Part shown: positions 1-6,985 of the stretch, one piece after another | Position numbering within the stretch: the stretch's first letter is position 1 | Layout: each line of letters starts with the position of its first letter | Assembly (NCBI GenBank): GCA_029855985.1 | Contig: JAGSHR010000187.1 | Location: forward strand, 1 to 31,299 | Source of the DNA: Candidatus Njordarchaeota archaeon | GTDB lineage: Archaea > Thermoproteota > JANJXX01 > Panguiarchaeales > Panguiarchaeaceae | DNA length: 31,299 bases | Direction of reading: 5' to 3' | Notes under the pieces: generated by a model | What the model was told of the DNA's origin: nothing | Seen by the model: only the letters and a program-made list of their open reading frames with translations | Database searches by the model: none | Program-made: the position numbers and the translations under genes

Positions 1-1
1 A

Positions 2-475
2 AAGATTAGGAAAATTAGAGTTGTTTTGTATGCAAGAGTTAGTAGCTATGACCAAGAAAAACATGGCGATCTGGATAGACAGTTAGAGCTTCTTAGGAGT
101 GTTGCTCAAAGGAAAGGTTACGAAATTGTAGCTGAGATCAAAGATAGAGCTTCTGGGTTAGAAGAGGATAGGAGAGGTCTCAAAAAGGTTTTTGATCTTG
201 CTGAGAAGCGTCTTATTGACAAGGTTCTTGTGACTTATCCAGATAGACTTGCTAGGTTTGGATTAAAATACATTGAGAGGCATCTTAATTTCTGCGGAGT
301 GTCAGTTGAATATGTGAAACCTAGAGAAGAAAAAGAGCCTAGAGAGGAGCTAATAGAGGATCTTATTAGCATCATTGTTAGCTTTGCTGGTAGGATATAT
401 GGTATGAGGAGTCACAAGGTTAAAAGGTTGAAGGAAACAGTTGAAAAAGAGTTGAGAGATGATGGAAGCAGTTAA
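2..475 (+). CDS. tnpA: IS607-type serine recombinase TnpA (5' end outside the window)
   Basis: This is the catalytic part of a small serine recombinase that moves an IS607-type element. The reading frame is open to the left edge of the window. A V-L-Y-A-R-V-S-S motif follows a few residues in; it carries the nucleophilic serine and is the typical first motif of IS607 TnpA, so the MerR-like DNA-binding head must lie upstream of the window. Further conserved elements are the D-R-A-S-G-L-x-x-D-R segment and the Y-P-D-R-L-A-R-F-G segment (the arginine-bearing active-site motif). A TTG codon at 26 is only an internal leucine and not a credible start. The stop overlaps the start of tnpB by 17 nt, which suggests translational coupling. 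Family assignment is firm. Whether the full-length gene is intact cannot be seen. Confidence 0.9.
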   Translation, partial: KIRKIRVVLYARVSSYDQEKHGDLDRQLELLRSVAQRKGYEIVAEIKDRASGLEEDRRGLKKVFDLAEKRLIDKVLVTYPDRLARFGLKYIERHLNFCGVSVEYVKPREEKEPREELIEDLISIIVSFAGRIYGMRSHKVKRLKETVEKELRDDGSS

Positions 476-1679
476 GTCTGTGAAATTCAAGTATTTTTTC
501 GATTCCAATATAAGGGGGATCTTCAATGATTTTCGGGAGATGTTAGAGTTTTGCATAGATAGAGCTTTGGAGCTTAATATTACCTCCTATGCCAGATTAA
601 GGAAGACAGTTTACGGTGAGTGGAAGGAAAAGTGGTATCCAAGGTACCATACTCATTATTGTCACTCTGCTTGTAGGATAGCTACTGCTGTCCTAAAAAA
701 TTTTAGGAAAAGGAAAAGAAAAGGTCTTGCCCATAAAGATAAACCCGAAGTGAGAAAAGAATTCATTAAACTTGAGGAAATGCTCTTTAAATTCGAGGGA
801 GACAATATTAGGATTGTTACTTCGCCAAGAAAATTCATTACATTGAGACTCATCGTTGGTGAATACCAAAAAAAGTTTATTGACGCTTGGAAAAGAGGAG
901 AGCTTGATGTTGGCGAGATAATCATTAAGCGAAACTATGTGATAGTTCCATTCAAGAAAAAGATACAGTCGAAAACCTATGATGCAATAATGACTATAGA
1001 TGTTAATGAGAAAAATGTCACTTACTCAATTCTGGATCTAAATGGGAACATTATAAAAACTTCTCGGCTTGACATATACAAGGCTAAGAGGATTCACGAG
1101 AATTACTCTAAGAAGCGTGAGAAGATACAGAGAAAGCTCTCTAAGAAACCAATGAAAATGAGGAAGTTATTAAAAAAGTATTCTGGGAGGGAAAAGAGGA
1201 GGATTGAAGACTACCTCCATAAGGTATCCTCAATAATAGTCTCTGAAGCAAAGAAGTATAACTCTAGGATTGTGATGGAGAACCTTAAACACATACGAAA
1301 ATCGATAAACAGGAAGAACAAAAAAATTAGAAGAAGACTTAACAGATGGAACTTCAGAAAACTACAGACCTTTATCGAGTATAAGGCTGTATGGAACGGA
1401 TTATCTGCTGAATATGTTAATCCGAGAAAAACATCAAGTCTCTGCCCGATATGTGGGTTGGAATTAAGAAAAAATCCGAATGGGCGGAGGCTATTAAAGT
1501 GTGAAAATTGCGGATTAGAGTTTGATAGAGATGTCCTAGCCACATATAACTTGTATAGGAAAAGTCAGAATGTGGGGAGTATCCGTTCCCCCCGAACGCT
1601 CCCCGATGAAATCCTCTTAATAAAGGAGGATGGAACGGGAGAACCTCTCCATCCACTACTTAAAATTCACAAAAACTAA
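459..1679 (+). CDS. tnpB: TnpB, RNA-guided nuclease of the IS605/IS607 group
   Basis: TnpB proteins are compact RNA-guided DNA nucleases and ancestors of Cas12. This one is 406 residues, normal for the family, and looks catalytically complete. The RuvC triad is visible as D181 (in T-I-D-V-N), E274 (in I-V-M-E-N-L) and D358 (in F-D-R-D-V-L-A). A zinc ribbon with CxxC pairs at 329/332 and 348/351 sits between the second and third RuvC motifs. The N-terminal half is basic, as expected for RNA binding. The first RuvC motif is slightly divergent (D-V-N-E-K-N rather than the usual D-x-G-x-x-N). Start ATG at 459, with a second ATG immediately after it, overlaps tnpA. The 3' end of the gene and the bases after it fold strongly (see the ncRNA entry). 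By analogy with characterised TnpBs it should use that RNA as a guide; activity here is inferred. Confidence 0.93.
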   Translation: MMEAVKSVKFKYFFDSNIRGIFNDFREMLEFCIDRALELNITSYARLRKTVYGEWKEKWYPRYHTHYCHSACRIATAVLKNFRKRKRKGLAHKDKPEVRKEFIKLEEMLFKFEGDNIRIVTSPRKFITLRLIVGEYQKKFIDAWKRGELDVGEIIIKRNYVIVPFKKKIQSKTYDAIMTIDVNEKNVTYSILDLNGNIIKTSRLDIYKAKRIHENYSKKREKIQRKLSKKPMKMRKLLKKYSGREKRRIEDYLHKVSSIIVSEAKKYNSRIVMENLKHIRKSINRKNKKIRRRLNRWNFRKLQTFIEYKAVWNGLSAEYVNPRKTSSLCPICGLELRKNPNGRRLLKCENCGLEFDRDVLATYNLYRKSQNVGSIRSPRTLPDEILLIKEDGTGEPLHPLLKIHKN

Positions 1680-1700
1680 CAAAAACGGATGGAGAGGAGA
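1571..1700 (+). ncRNA. Putative TnpB guide RNA (omega/reRNA) scaffold and element right end
   Basis: The last ~110 nt of tnpB and the adjoining 20 nt hold a dense set of complementary segments. Seen directly: CGTTC/GAACG (1584-1588 with 1594-1598) inside GGGGAG/CTCCCC (1574-1579 with 1599-1604); ATCCTC/GAGGAT (1611-1616 with 1626-1631); an alternative CCGTTCC/GGAACGG pairing (1583-1589 with 1632-1638); and an 11-bp perfect inverted repeat (1644-1654 with 1687-1697) spanning the stop codon. TnpB loci are known to produce a structured RNA from exactly this region. The competing 1583-1589 pairings would allow a pseudoknot, which these RNAs usually contain. The precise 3' boundary of the element, and so the guide, is inferred to lie near 1700. 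Confidence 0.6.
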
Positions 1701-1760
1701 ACGGCAAAGAGTAAAGGAAAATTGTTTTAATGAACTTAAAATCAAAAAATTAATTTTTGT

Positions 1761-2429
1761 TTATTTTCTTACAACATAAGATTCAGACATTTTTAATATC
1801 TCTTCTTCCCCTTCGATTCTATTGGGAATCTCATCTTTATCAATTATTAACGTCTCCACTCTTGTTTTATATACCATGAACTCCCTTAATGGATAGATCT
1901 TATTAGCCATATCTATCATTTCGGGGTGCCACTTCTTTGTTATAACGAGATTATATAAGAATTCCTCATAGTTGTGGTCTTTGGCCTTATTTTTAATATA
2001 ATCCTCTATTAGCTTCCTAATGGCTTTTTCATGTCTCTCATGGCATCTTTGAGTCGTCATCGCAAGCACGCTAACTTTGACTCTATGACCATCGTTTGTA
2101 TAAACCCTCATTATAGTTTCAATTTTTGTCATTCTTCTCCTAACTTTACTTAAGATGATCTCATTGGAGTATTCATGTCCAATAAATGCAGTATGTGCAC
2201 CACCAGGAGTCACCCTAATTATCCTAAAATAAAGAGACATCCCTCTATCCTCTGGATCATAGCTCCCAAGCAGATCACCGCCCTTCACAACGACAATCCT
2301 ATTTATGAGATTCTCAATACTACTATAAAGCACCTTTGTCAATGGCCTATCCTTACCCCCAAATATTTCTGGAGCGTAAACAGTAATCCAATATTTCTTC
2401 CTTTTCTTTGCACTTACGCGTCTACCCAA
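1761..2429 (-). CDS. rps3ae: Small ribosomal subunit protein eS1 (S3Ae)
   Basis: This is the archaeal/eukaryotic-type small-subunit protein at the platform near the mRNA exit. Family features are the Y-W-I-T-V-Y-A-P-E-I-F-G-G opening, the F-I-G-H-E segment, the V-R-R-R-M-T-K-I segment and the K-x-x-Y-P-L-R-E motif near the C-terminus. The 222-residue length is normal. The start is TTG at 2429, chosen because no better in-frame start lies upstream and a GGGGGATC Shine-Dalgarno-like stretch precedes it by about 8 nt. It is the last gene of a minus-strand run after the DUF151-like gene and radB, with 56 nt between it and radB. It converges on the IS607 element. Confidence 0.93.
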   Translation of the reverse strand: MGRRVSAKKRKKYWITVYAPEIFGGKDRPLTKVLYSSIENLINRIVVVKGGDLLGSYDPEDRGMSLYFRIIRVTPGGAHTAFIGHEYSNEIILSKVRRRMTKIETIMRVYTNDGHRVKVSVLAMTTQRCHERHEKAIRKLIEDYIKNKAKDHNYEEFLYNLVITKKWHPEMIDMANKIYPLREFMVYKTRVETLIIDKDEIPNRIEGEEEILKMSESYVVRK

Positions 2430-2485
2430 AAGAGATCCCCCATTCTAAACACACTATAATCTGAGAAAAAACCATAGGATTATTT

Positions 2486-3244
2486 CTATTTAAAAATAAT
2501 TCCATCAAACAACCTCACTGTGCCAAAAGTTTCTGGCCAAGAACTAGAAAAAACTACTCTAATTAACCTCAAGTCTTTTTTAATAGTCTTTATAAGAAGC
2601 CTATTATCAACAAATTCGCTCCAAATATAACCTAAAGCAGGAATATAACCCTCATCAATCCATATATCACCGGTCCAACCATTATAAAACAATGATTCTT
2701 GATTCAATTTTTTTTCAGAAAAATTTGGTGGCGATCTAACTTGATTAGCGACAAGAATACTTAACGCATCATTATACTTGATTAGGTTAATCAGAAACTT
2801 ACCTAATCTAATAATACTAGAGACGTACTCATAGCTTCCCTCCGTAGTAGCATCTAAGTAAGAAACAAACAAATTTGTAATTGAATCAATAACAAGAAGC
2901 CTAAAATCTCTCCAGTTTACCTTTTTAATTGTATCTACAAGTGTTTCGTAACTTGCTAATTTCTGAATGTATATCCTATTAAGAATAACTTGGGGGTCTC
3001 CCCCATAGTATGTTACTAATTTTGACACTTTATCAGGGGAGAAAGTGTTATCTACATCAATAAACAAAACTTTATTGGGTGGAGGACAACGTAAAGCCAC
3101 TTGAACAGAAATTTGATGAAGAATACTGGTTTTCCCTGTACCCGGTAAACCAGTAAACTCAGTTATTTCCTTTAATGGTAAACCTCCAAGGTTATCTATG
3201 AGATCGATTCCCACTAGGACACTAGAACATTCAGTTAAATTCAT
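2486..3244 (-). CDS. radB: RadB-like RecA-superfamily ATPase
   Basis: RadB is an archaeal RadA paralogue that assists homologous recombination. It keeps the RecA ATPase core but lacks the N-terminal helix-hairpin-helix domain of RadA, and that is the case here: Walker A (G-L-P-G-T-G-K-T) already lies at residues 32-39. Walker B (L-L-V-I-D-S) is at about 116-121, and an L-x-x-N-Q-V-R segment typical of the family follows. Length 252 is slightly longer than most RadB proteins. A KaiC-like or other RecA-fold ATPase is the alternative. It lies between a DUF151-like gene and eS1 with gaps of about 50 nt, so the three may form an operon. Confidence 0.82.
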   Translation of the reverse strand: MNLTECSSVLVGIDLIDNLGGLPLKEITEFTGLPGTGKTSILHQISVQVALRCPPPNKVLFIDVDNTFSPDKVSKLVTYYGGDPQVILNRIYIQKLASYETLVDTIKKVNWRDFRLLVIDSITNLFVSYLDATTEGSYEYVSSIIRLGKFLINLIKYNDALSILVANQVRSPPNFSEKKLNQESLFYNGWTGDIWIDEGYIPALGYIWSEFVDNRLLIKTIKKDLRLIRVVFSSSWPETFGTVRLFDGIIFK

Positions 3245-3293
3245 GATTAAACACTTTTGACGATTCTACCCCTAAGACCGATAAGGTTATGGA

Positions 3294-3860
3294 TCACTGT
3301 AAATCATAAAAGCCTTCCTCGTTTACTTCTTCACTTTGAGATTGATCTTCATTCACAAGATTAATATTAACATATATGTCAGCATTAGCCCTCACGCCCA
3401 ACAATATAGCGTGTGAGGGGATCATTTTAAGAGTAACTGGCTTACCAAATCCCTCAGGAATTAAGTCGATTTCTGCCACATAAACATTGAATTTTTCCAA
3501 GAGGTCAACAATTCTAACTCTAACAACCTCTGCAATCTCATTAACAACTTGTGATAGTGTGTATCTTGGATCTATTTCTACTTCCTCTGAAAGGTTCTTC
3601 CTTCTTTCTAAGACTTCCCAAATCTCCATAGCAATAGAAGTTGGGATGCCCCCCATCCTGAATATACTGCCATTTTCAAGCTTTAATTCAAGTACAGGCC
3701 TAACAAGTTGATTCAATAAGGCAGGATTTAATAATCCAGTAGGCGGCATTGTTGATAGAGGAAGAGGAAATAAGGGTCTAAGCTTTACTGCTTTATAATA
3801 GTTATCCCTATAATAAACCTCAAAGTCATCTAATTTTGATTCTTTATCTTTTTTCGTCAA
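3294..3860 (-). CDS. DUF151 / bifunctional-nuclease-fold protein
   Basis: The second half resembles the DUF151 (BFN-like) domain. It has an L-E-L-K-L-E-N-G strand, then I-P-T-S-I-A-M-E-I-W (the usual x-x-E-A-x-x-I position), a V-Y-V-A-E-I-D-L-I hairpin, and the characteristic end motif I-P-S-H-A-I-L-L-G-V-R-A-N-A-D-I-Y-V, equivalent to the canonical R-P-S-D-A-I-A-L-A-x-R. The Arg/Asp of the canonical motif are replaced (I-P-S-H), so nuclease activity should not be assumed. The N-terminal ~60 residues are proline-rich and unassigned. Start TTG at 3860 has GGTG 7-8 nt upstream. It appears to head a run with radB and eS1. Function in archaea is unknown. Confidence 0.6.
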   Translation of the reverse strand: MTKKDKESKLDDFEVYYRDNYYKAVKLRPLFPLPLSTMPPTGLLNPALLNQLVRPVLELKLENGSIFRMGGIPTSIAMEIWEVLERRKNLSEEVEIDPRYTLSQVVNEIAEVVRVRIVDLLEKFNVYVAEIDLIPEGFGKPVTLKMIPSHAILLGVRANADIYVNINLVNEDQSQSEEVNEEGFYDLQ

Positions 3861-3907
3861 ATTTACACACCAATTACCTAAGACGCTTAATTATTATTGT
3901 AATTGCG

Positions 3908-3938
3908 CTAATATTTTAAAATGTTATTCCATATGGAA
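3908..3938. promoter_or_regulatory. Shared AT-rich promoter core and 12-bp palindrome in a divergent intergenic region
   Basis: The 119-nt gap between the DUF151-like gene (minus) and the unknown gene at 3980 (plus) contains the self-complementary TATA-like stretch ATATTTTAAAAT (about 3911-3922). It could serve either direction. A perfect 12-bp palindrome, TTCCATATGGAA, follows at 3927-3938. The palindrome sits where a transcription regulator could act on the plus-strand promoter. The sequence is clear; the regulatory role is inferred. Confidence 0.4.
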
Positions 3939-3979
3939 ACGGTTGAATAAAACATCAAGTTGATAAGAGAGATAACCAA

Positions 3980-4630
3980 ATGAGTGAACTAGTAGGTAAC
4001 AGGTTAATATTTGAAGTAAAGGATTTAACTTCCCTGGTAAAGTCCAACATAAACTCTGGTTCTATCAGTAAGATAAATCCTATTTACCTCGTTAAATATG
4101 AGAACCAATCAGATTTTTTCTTTACAATTAATTATTGTGATGATGTACCAAGGATATACTTCACCTATCACGGAACAAATCCCTCTGGCAAATTCATCGG
4201 ATATACATTCAACTCAGAAAAGATAATGTTTAGCGAGAATACCGCAGAAGACGCGGACATATTCTTTCCCTTAGTAAACATAAATGAAAAGAGAGTCATT
4301 GAAGAGATTACTTTAACCCTACAAGAAACTAAGATTGGATTTTTTAAAAATGGGGAAATAATCAGTTTTAGAGATTTATTGTCCCTATCTGAATTTGTTG
4401 AATCTCTGAACCACGCGTGTAATTTTATATACGAACTTGAATTATTGGAGAAAAAGAGAATATTTTTTCAAGTAATTAGCATTGACAGGGAGTCGTTAAC
4501 CCTGCTATTAACACATGAAGAAAACCCGAAAAATGGTAAAGAATTTCGTGAAAATGTCCACTTAATCAAATTAAAGGACTGTTCCATTTGCAACGATATT
4601 CCACAACTATTGGAAGGCGTTAGAGGATGA
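3980..4630 (+). CDS. Uncharacterised protein coupled to riboflavin kinase
   Basis: A 216-residue soluble protein that I do not recognise. It has no signal peptide or membrane segment. It is mixed alpha/beta with several aromatic-rich strands (S-D-F-F-F-T-I-N-Y, P-R-I-Y-F-T-Y-H-G) and a middle leucine-rich helical part (about 130-155). There are three cysteines in the second half, two of them as C-S-I-C near the C-terminus, too few for a clear zinc site. Start ATG at 3980 follows a GAGAGAT ribosome-binding site. Its stop overlaps the start of ribK as ATGA, so the two are almost certainly co-translated, and a link to flavin metabolism is the best contextual guess. Coding is well supported; function is unknown. 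Confidence 0.75.
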   Translation: MSELVGNRLIFEVKDLTSLVKSNINSGSISKINPIYLVKYENQSDFFFTINYCDDVPRIYFTYHGTNPSGKFIGYTFNSEKIMFSENTAEDADIFFPLVNINEKRVIEEITLTLQETKIGFFKNGEIISFRDLLSLSEFVESLNHACNFIYELELLEKKRIFFQVISIDRESLTLLLTHEENPKNGKEFRENVHLIKLKDCSICNDIPQLLEGVRG

Positions 4631-5010
4631 ATGAACAGCAAAACAAGAAAATTAAAATAAAAGGCAAAGTGATAAATGGATTCGGAAAAGGGGCTTTCTT
4701 TCTATCTAGGGAACCCTATAAAAGTTTTTTTAAGGGACTGCTTGGAGATGACCCCTTCCCAGGTACATTAAACGTAAAATTAGATAAGCCTTGGAAGGAT
4801 GTTATACCCTTACCTAACACATTTCAACCCGTAGAATTCGGTGGCATATCCTATGCAATAGGGTCGCTGAATGGTCTGAAAATAATAGTACTAAGACCGC
4901 ATAAGAGTAAACACCCTCCAGAAGTAATTGAGATTGTTGCTAGTAAGTATTTAAGAAAGGAGCTTAAAATAACAAACGGGAATTATATTGAGTTTGAGGT
5001 GTATACATAA
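4627..5010 (+). CDS. ribK: CTP-dependent riboflavin kinase (archaeal RibK)
   Basis: Phosphorylates riboflavin to FMN using CTP, the archaeal replacement for the bacterial ATP-dependent kinase. The 127-residue single-domain protein shows the family landmarks: the G-K-V-I-N-G-F-G-K-G-A-F-F opening, and the D-P-F-P-G-T-L-N-V-K-L motif at about 41-52, which builds the nucleotide/riboflavin site. An H-x-x-x-x-H-P-P-E-V-I-E-I segment near the C-terminus completes the barrel. There is no N-terminal helix-turn-helix domain, unlike some archaeal versions. It overlaps the upstream unknown gene by 4 nt (ATGA). The FAD synthase ribL lies 1.4 kb away, so both steps from riboflavin to FAD are in this window. 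Confidence 0.9.
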   Translation: MNEQQNKKIKIKGKVINGFGKGAFFLSREPYKSFFKGLLGDDPFPGTLNVKLDKPWKDVIPLPNTFQPVEFGGISYAIGSLNGLKIIVLRPHKSKHPPEVIEIVASKYLRKELKITNGNYIEFEVYT

Positions 5011-5065
5011 AAAACAATTTACCCAATGATGAGAACTGGCAAGGAGGATTGGTGACTGATCACAG

Positions 5066-5521
5066 TTACTCTGAGGGGAACCTCTCATTAACCTCTTTTT
5101 CCAACTGATCACCTGGTATCTTAGAGTATCCGGGGAAGCTAAAAACGACGCGTATAACATCGTCCCCATCAGTTAACCTTATTTCACCAAGATACGCCAA
5201 CTGTTTGTCTAACCTCAAATATAGTTTATTTCCCTTACCATCAAATCTCTCTTTTATCCAACCATTGCTTCTTAAACCCGTTAATTTCTCGAAAATATTC
5301 TCGAAAATCTTCCTAACCTTTCGTTTTCCCCGCATCTTTAACTCCAATCGAATGATTGGATTTCCATGGTGGCCCTTAAAAATGTCTCTGTCAACCTTAA
5401 ACTCAACTATGTCAACGTCATTTGGCAAAATATTCTTAATAGCCTTCAATACTTTTTCCTCTGACTCACTAGCATGGATATGAACGGAAATTTCAACATA
5501 ATCTGGATTGTGAAAACTCAT
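5066..5521 (-). CDS. RNA-binding protein of the COG1325/PF01877 family
   Basis: A 151-residue archaeal RNA-binding protein of the family once annotated as a predicted exosome subunit. Seen: the I-S-V-H-I-H-A-S-E opening, F-K-G-H-H-G-N-P-I-I-R-L-E in the middle, and K-L-Y-L-R-L-D-K-Q-L-A-Y-L-G followed by a D-G-D-D-V-I-R-V-V end. These are the invariant stretches of that family. Start ATG at 5521 overlaps the stop of the upstream membrane-protein gene by one base (TAATG), indicating an operon. The molecular role is not established; RNA processing or ribosome maturation is usually proposed. Confidence 0.82.
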   Translation of the reverse strand: MSFHNPDYVEISVHIHASESEEKVLKAIKNILPNDVDIVEFKVDRDIFKGHHGNPIIRLELKMRGKRKVRKIFENIFEKLTGLRSNGWIKERFDGKGNKLYLRLDKQLAYLGEIRLTDGDDVIRVVFSFPGYSKIPGDQLEKEVNERFPSE

Positions 5522-6240
5522 TATCCAACCCCTGTAAAGCTTAGTAGTATAGCGATTAGCAACCCATATGAAATATATGAAACCAAAAAGGCAAAAAATC
5601 TGTTCATACCATGAGTGTAAACCAGACCATAAGTGAAGTAAAATGCGCTTATTAATAGGAAGAACACTTCAATGTATAATCCTACCCTGAATACCCCCAC
5701 TAAAAACGATATATTATTAATGTTTAGGGCAATGGGAGTTGTTGCGAGATAAATATCAACAATGAGTATGCCTATTGCCGCGGGTATAAAAGAATAACCA
5801 AATATGGATACGGTCGCTGTATAACTACCTGTTCCCCCCGTTAACTTAACAAACACATGGATTAGGAAAGAATAGAACATTAAAATAAACAATAATATTA
5901 ACATTGAACTTCCAAATGCAAATAGGAAGATAACTGGGTTGAATAAAGCGGAACCTAAAATTATGCCCAACCTAAAGGTTACTAAAAGAGCGGAAAACAA
6001 AACAATTAGGAAAGGACCTACGAGATCCGGAGTGATACTAATCTCCTTGAAAACAGTATCTGGTTTTAAAAGGATCCACCTGAATCTGTACTGGATTATC
6101 CTTTTAATATTTACTTCCTTTCGAGCTTTAAACCTAATTAGAGGTCTTAGATCGTACCCACAATAGGGGCAAAAAGTATATGTCACAGAAACATTGTTTT
6201 TACACGAAGGACATTTAATTGTGTCTTCACCAACGCTCAA
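5521..6240 (-). CDS. Zinc-ribbon plus Yip1-like five-helix membrane protein
   Basis: An N-terminal zinc ribbon with cysteines at 10, 13, 24 and 27 (C-P-S-C and C-P-Y-C-G-Y) is followed by a short basic linker. About five strongly hydrophobic segments begin near residues 70, 105, 140, 170 and 205. The layout, with a Phe/Lys-rich stretch just before the first helix, matches Yip1-domain membrane proteins, which are common in archaea and mostly uncharacterised. Start TTG at 6240 is preceded by GGGGAT at a good distance. It is translationally coupled to the downstream RNA-binding gene. A TATA-like GTATTTAATG lies at about 6278-6287 on the minus strand. Confidence 0.72.
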   Translation of the reverse strand: MSVGEDTIKCPSCKNNVSVTYTFCPYCGYDLRPLIRFKARKEVNIKRIIQYRFRWILLKPDTVFKEISITPDLVGPFLIVLFSALLVTFRLGIILGSALFNPVIFLFAFGSSMLILLFILMFYSFLIHVFVKLTGGTGSYTATVSIFGYSFIPAAIGILIVDIYLATTPIALNINNISFLVGVFRVGLYIEVFFLLISAFYFTYGLVYTHGMNRFFAFLVSYISYGLLIAILLSFTGVG

Positions 6241-6387
6241 TAATATCCCCTACTAATGAAAACTAAAACGGGAAAAATCATTAAATACCCCTAACTCTAT
6301 GAGTTTATACAAAATTTTAATTTTAGGACAAATAAGAATAAATTTGTTCCCTAGAAAAGGAAATAGCATCTCTAGAGGTTATTAAAC

Positions 6388-6846
6388 ATGACTTGCAAAG
6401 TGCTAGTTGGAGGTTCATTTGACATAATACATGTTGGCCACATAAAAATGCTAAAACAAGCGAAAGAATTATGTCCCCATGGAGAATTGATAGTTGTTAT
6501 TGCGAGAGATTCAACAATAAGAAAGTATAAGAAGAGAGAACCGATATTGCCTGAAAATGATCGATTAGAAATAATCAAAGCTATAAAATACGTGGACAAA
6601 GCAATACTAGGTAATGAATTAGGAGAAAAAACATTTTTTGACATAATCTATGAGATAAAACCAGACATCATCGCGCTGGGCTATGACCAACAAATTAATG
6701 AAACAGAGTTAAAGGAATGGCTAGCAAAAAAAGGACTCCAAACAAAGATAATTCGATTAAAGAAATATGAACCAGAATCGGGTTTGAATAGTTCCAGCGC
6801 AATACGAAACAAAATCCTTGAGATTTACTGTAAGAGATCTAAATGA
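6388..6846 (+). CDS. ribL: Archaeal FAD synthase (RibL), cytidylyltransferase family
   Basis: Transfers AMP (or CMP) to FMN to give FAD. The 152-residue nucleotidyltransferase fold shows G-G-S-F-D-I-I-H-V-G-H at residues 8-18 (the HxGH nucleotide site). The ARDST and K-K-R-E-P-I-L-P segments are diagnostic for RibL, and S-S-S-A-I-R at about 135-140 matches the ISSTxxR-type motif. It could in principle be another glycerol-3-phosphate/ethanolamine-type cytidylyltransferase, but the V-A-R-D-S-T and A-L-G-Y-D-Q stretches favour RibL. Start ATG at 6388 follows GAGGTTATT. A TATA-like GTTTATACAA lies at about 6302-6311. It shares its upstream region with the divergent Yip1-like gene. Confidence 0.87.
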   Translation: MTCKVLVGGSFDIIHVGHIKMLKQAKELCPHGELIVVIARDSTIRKYKKREPILPENDRLEIIKAIKYVDKAILGNELGEKTFFDIIYEIKPDIIALGYDQQINETELKEWLAKKGLQTKIIRLKKYEPESGLNSSSAIRNKILEIYCKRSK

Positions 6847-6901
6847 ACAAAAATGCAATGAGAATTTTGAAAAACTCACTAAATCAAAATGATGTTATTG
6901 C

Positions 6902-6956
6902 TTAACGAGAATTTTATTTTGATTGTATTTTTATATTATAATAGAACTCTCGTTAA
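6902..6956 (+). promoter_or_regulatory. rfcS promoter framed by a 9-bp inverted repeat
   Basis: TTAACGAGA at 6902-6910 and its exact reverse complement TCTCGTTAA at 6948-6956 flank an AT-rich core. The core contains a TATA-like stretch (TTTTTATATTATA, about 6928-6940). The expected start site is near 6960, upstream of the rfcS ATG at 6986. The repeat is seen directly; its use as an operator or as an RNA leader hairpin is inferred. Confidence 0.45.
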
Positions 6957-6985
6957 AACTGAATGATTAAATAGGTGTAAGCACT

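Noticed and set aside
5026..5059. Possible C/D sRNA (ATGATGA ... CTGA) after ribK
   Set aside because: Only 23 nt separate the boxes and no credible D'/C' pair fits, so the geometry fails.
6888..6961. C-box-like ATGATGT and a later CTGA before rfcS
   Set aside because: The C box is imperfect, no internal D'/C' boxes are present, and the region is better explained as a promoter.
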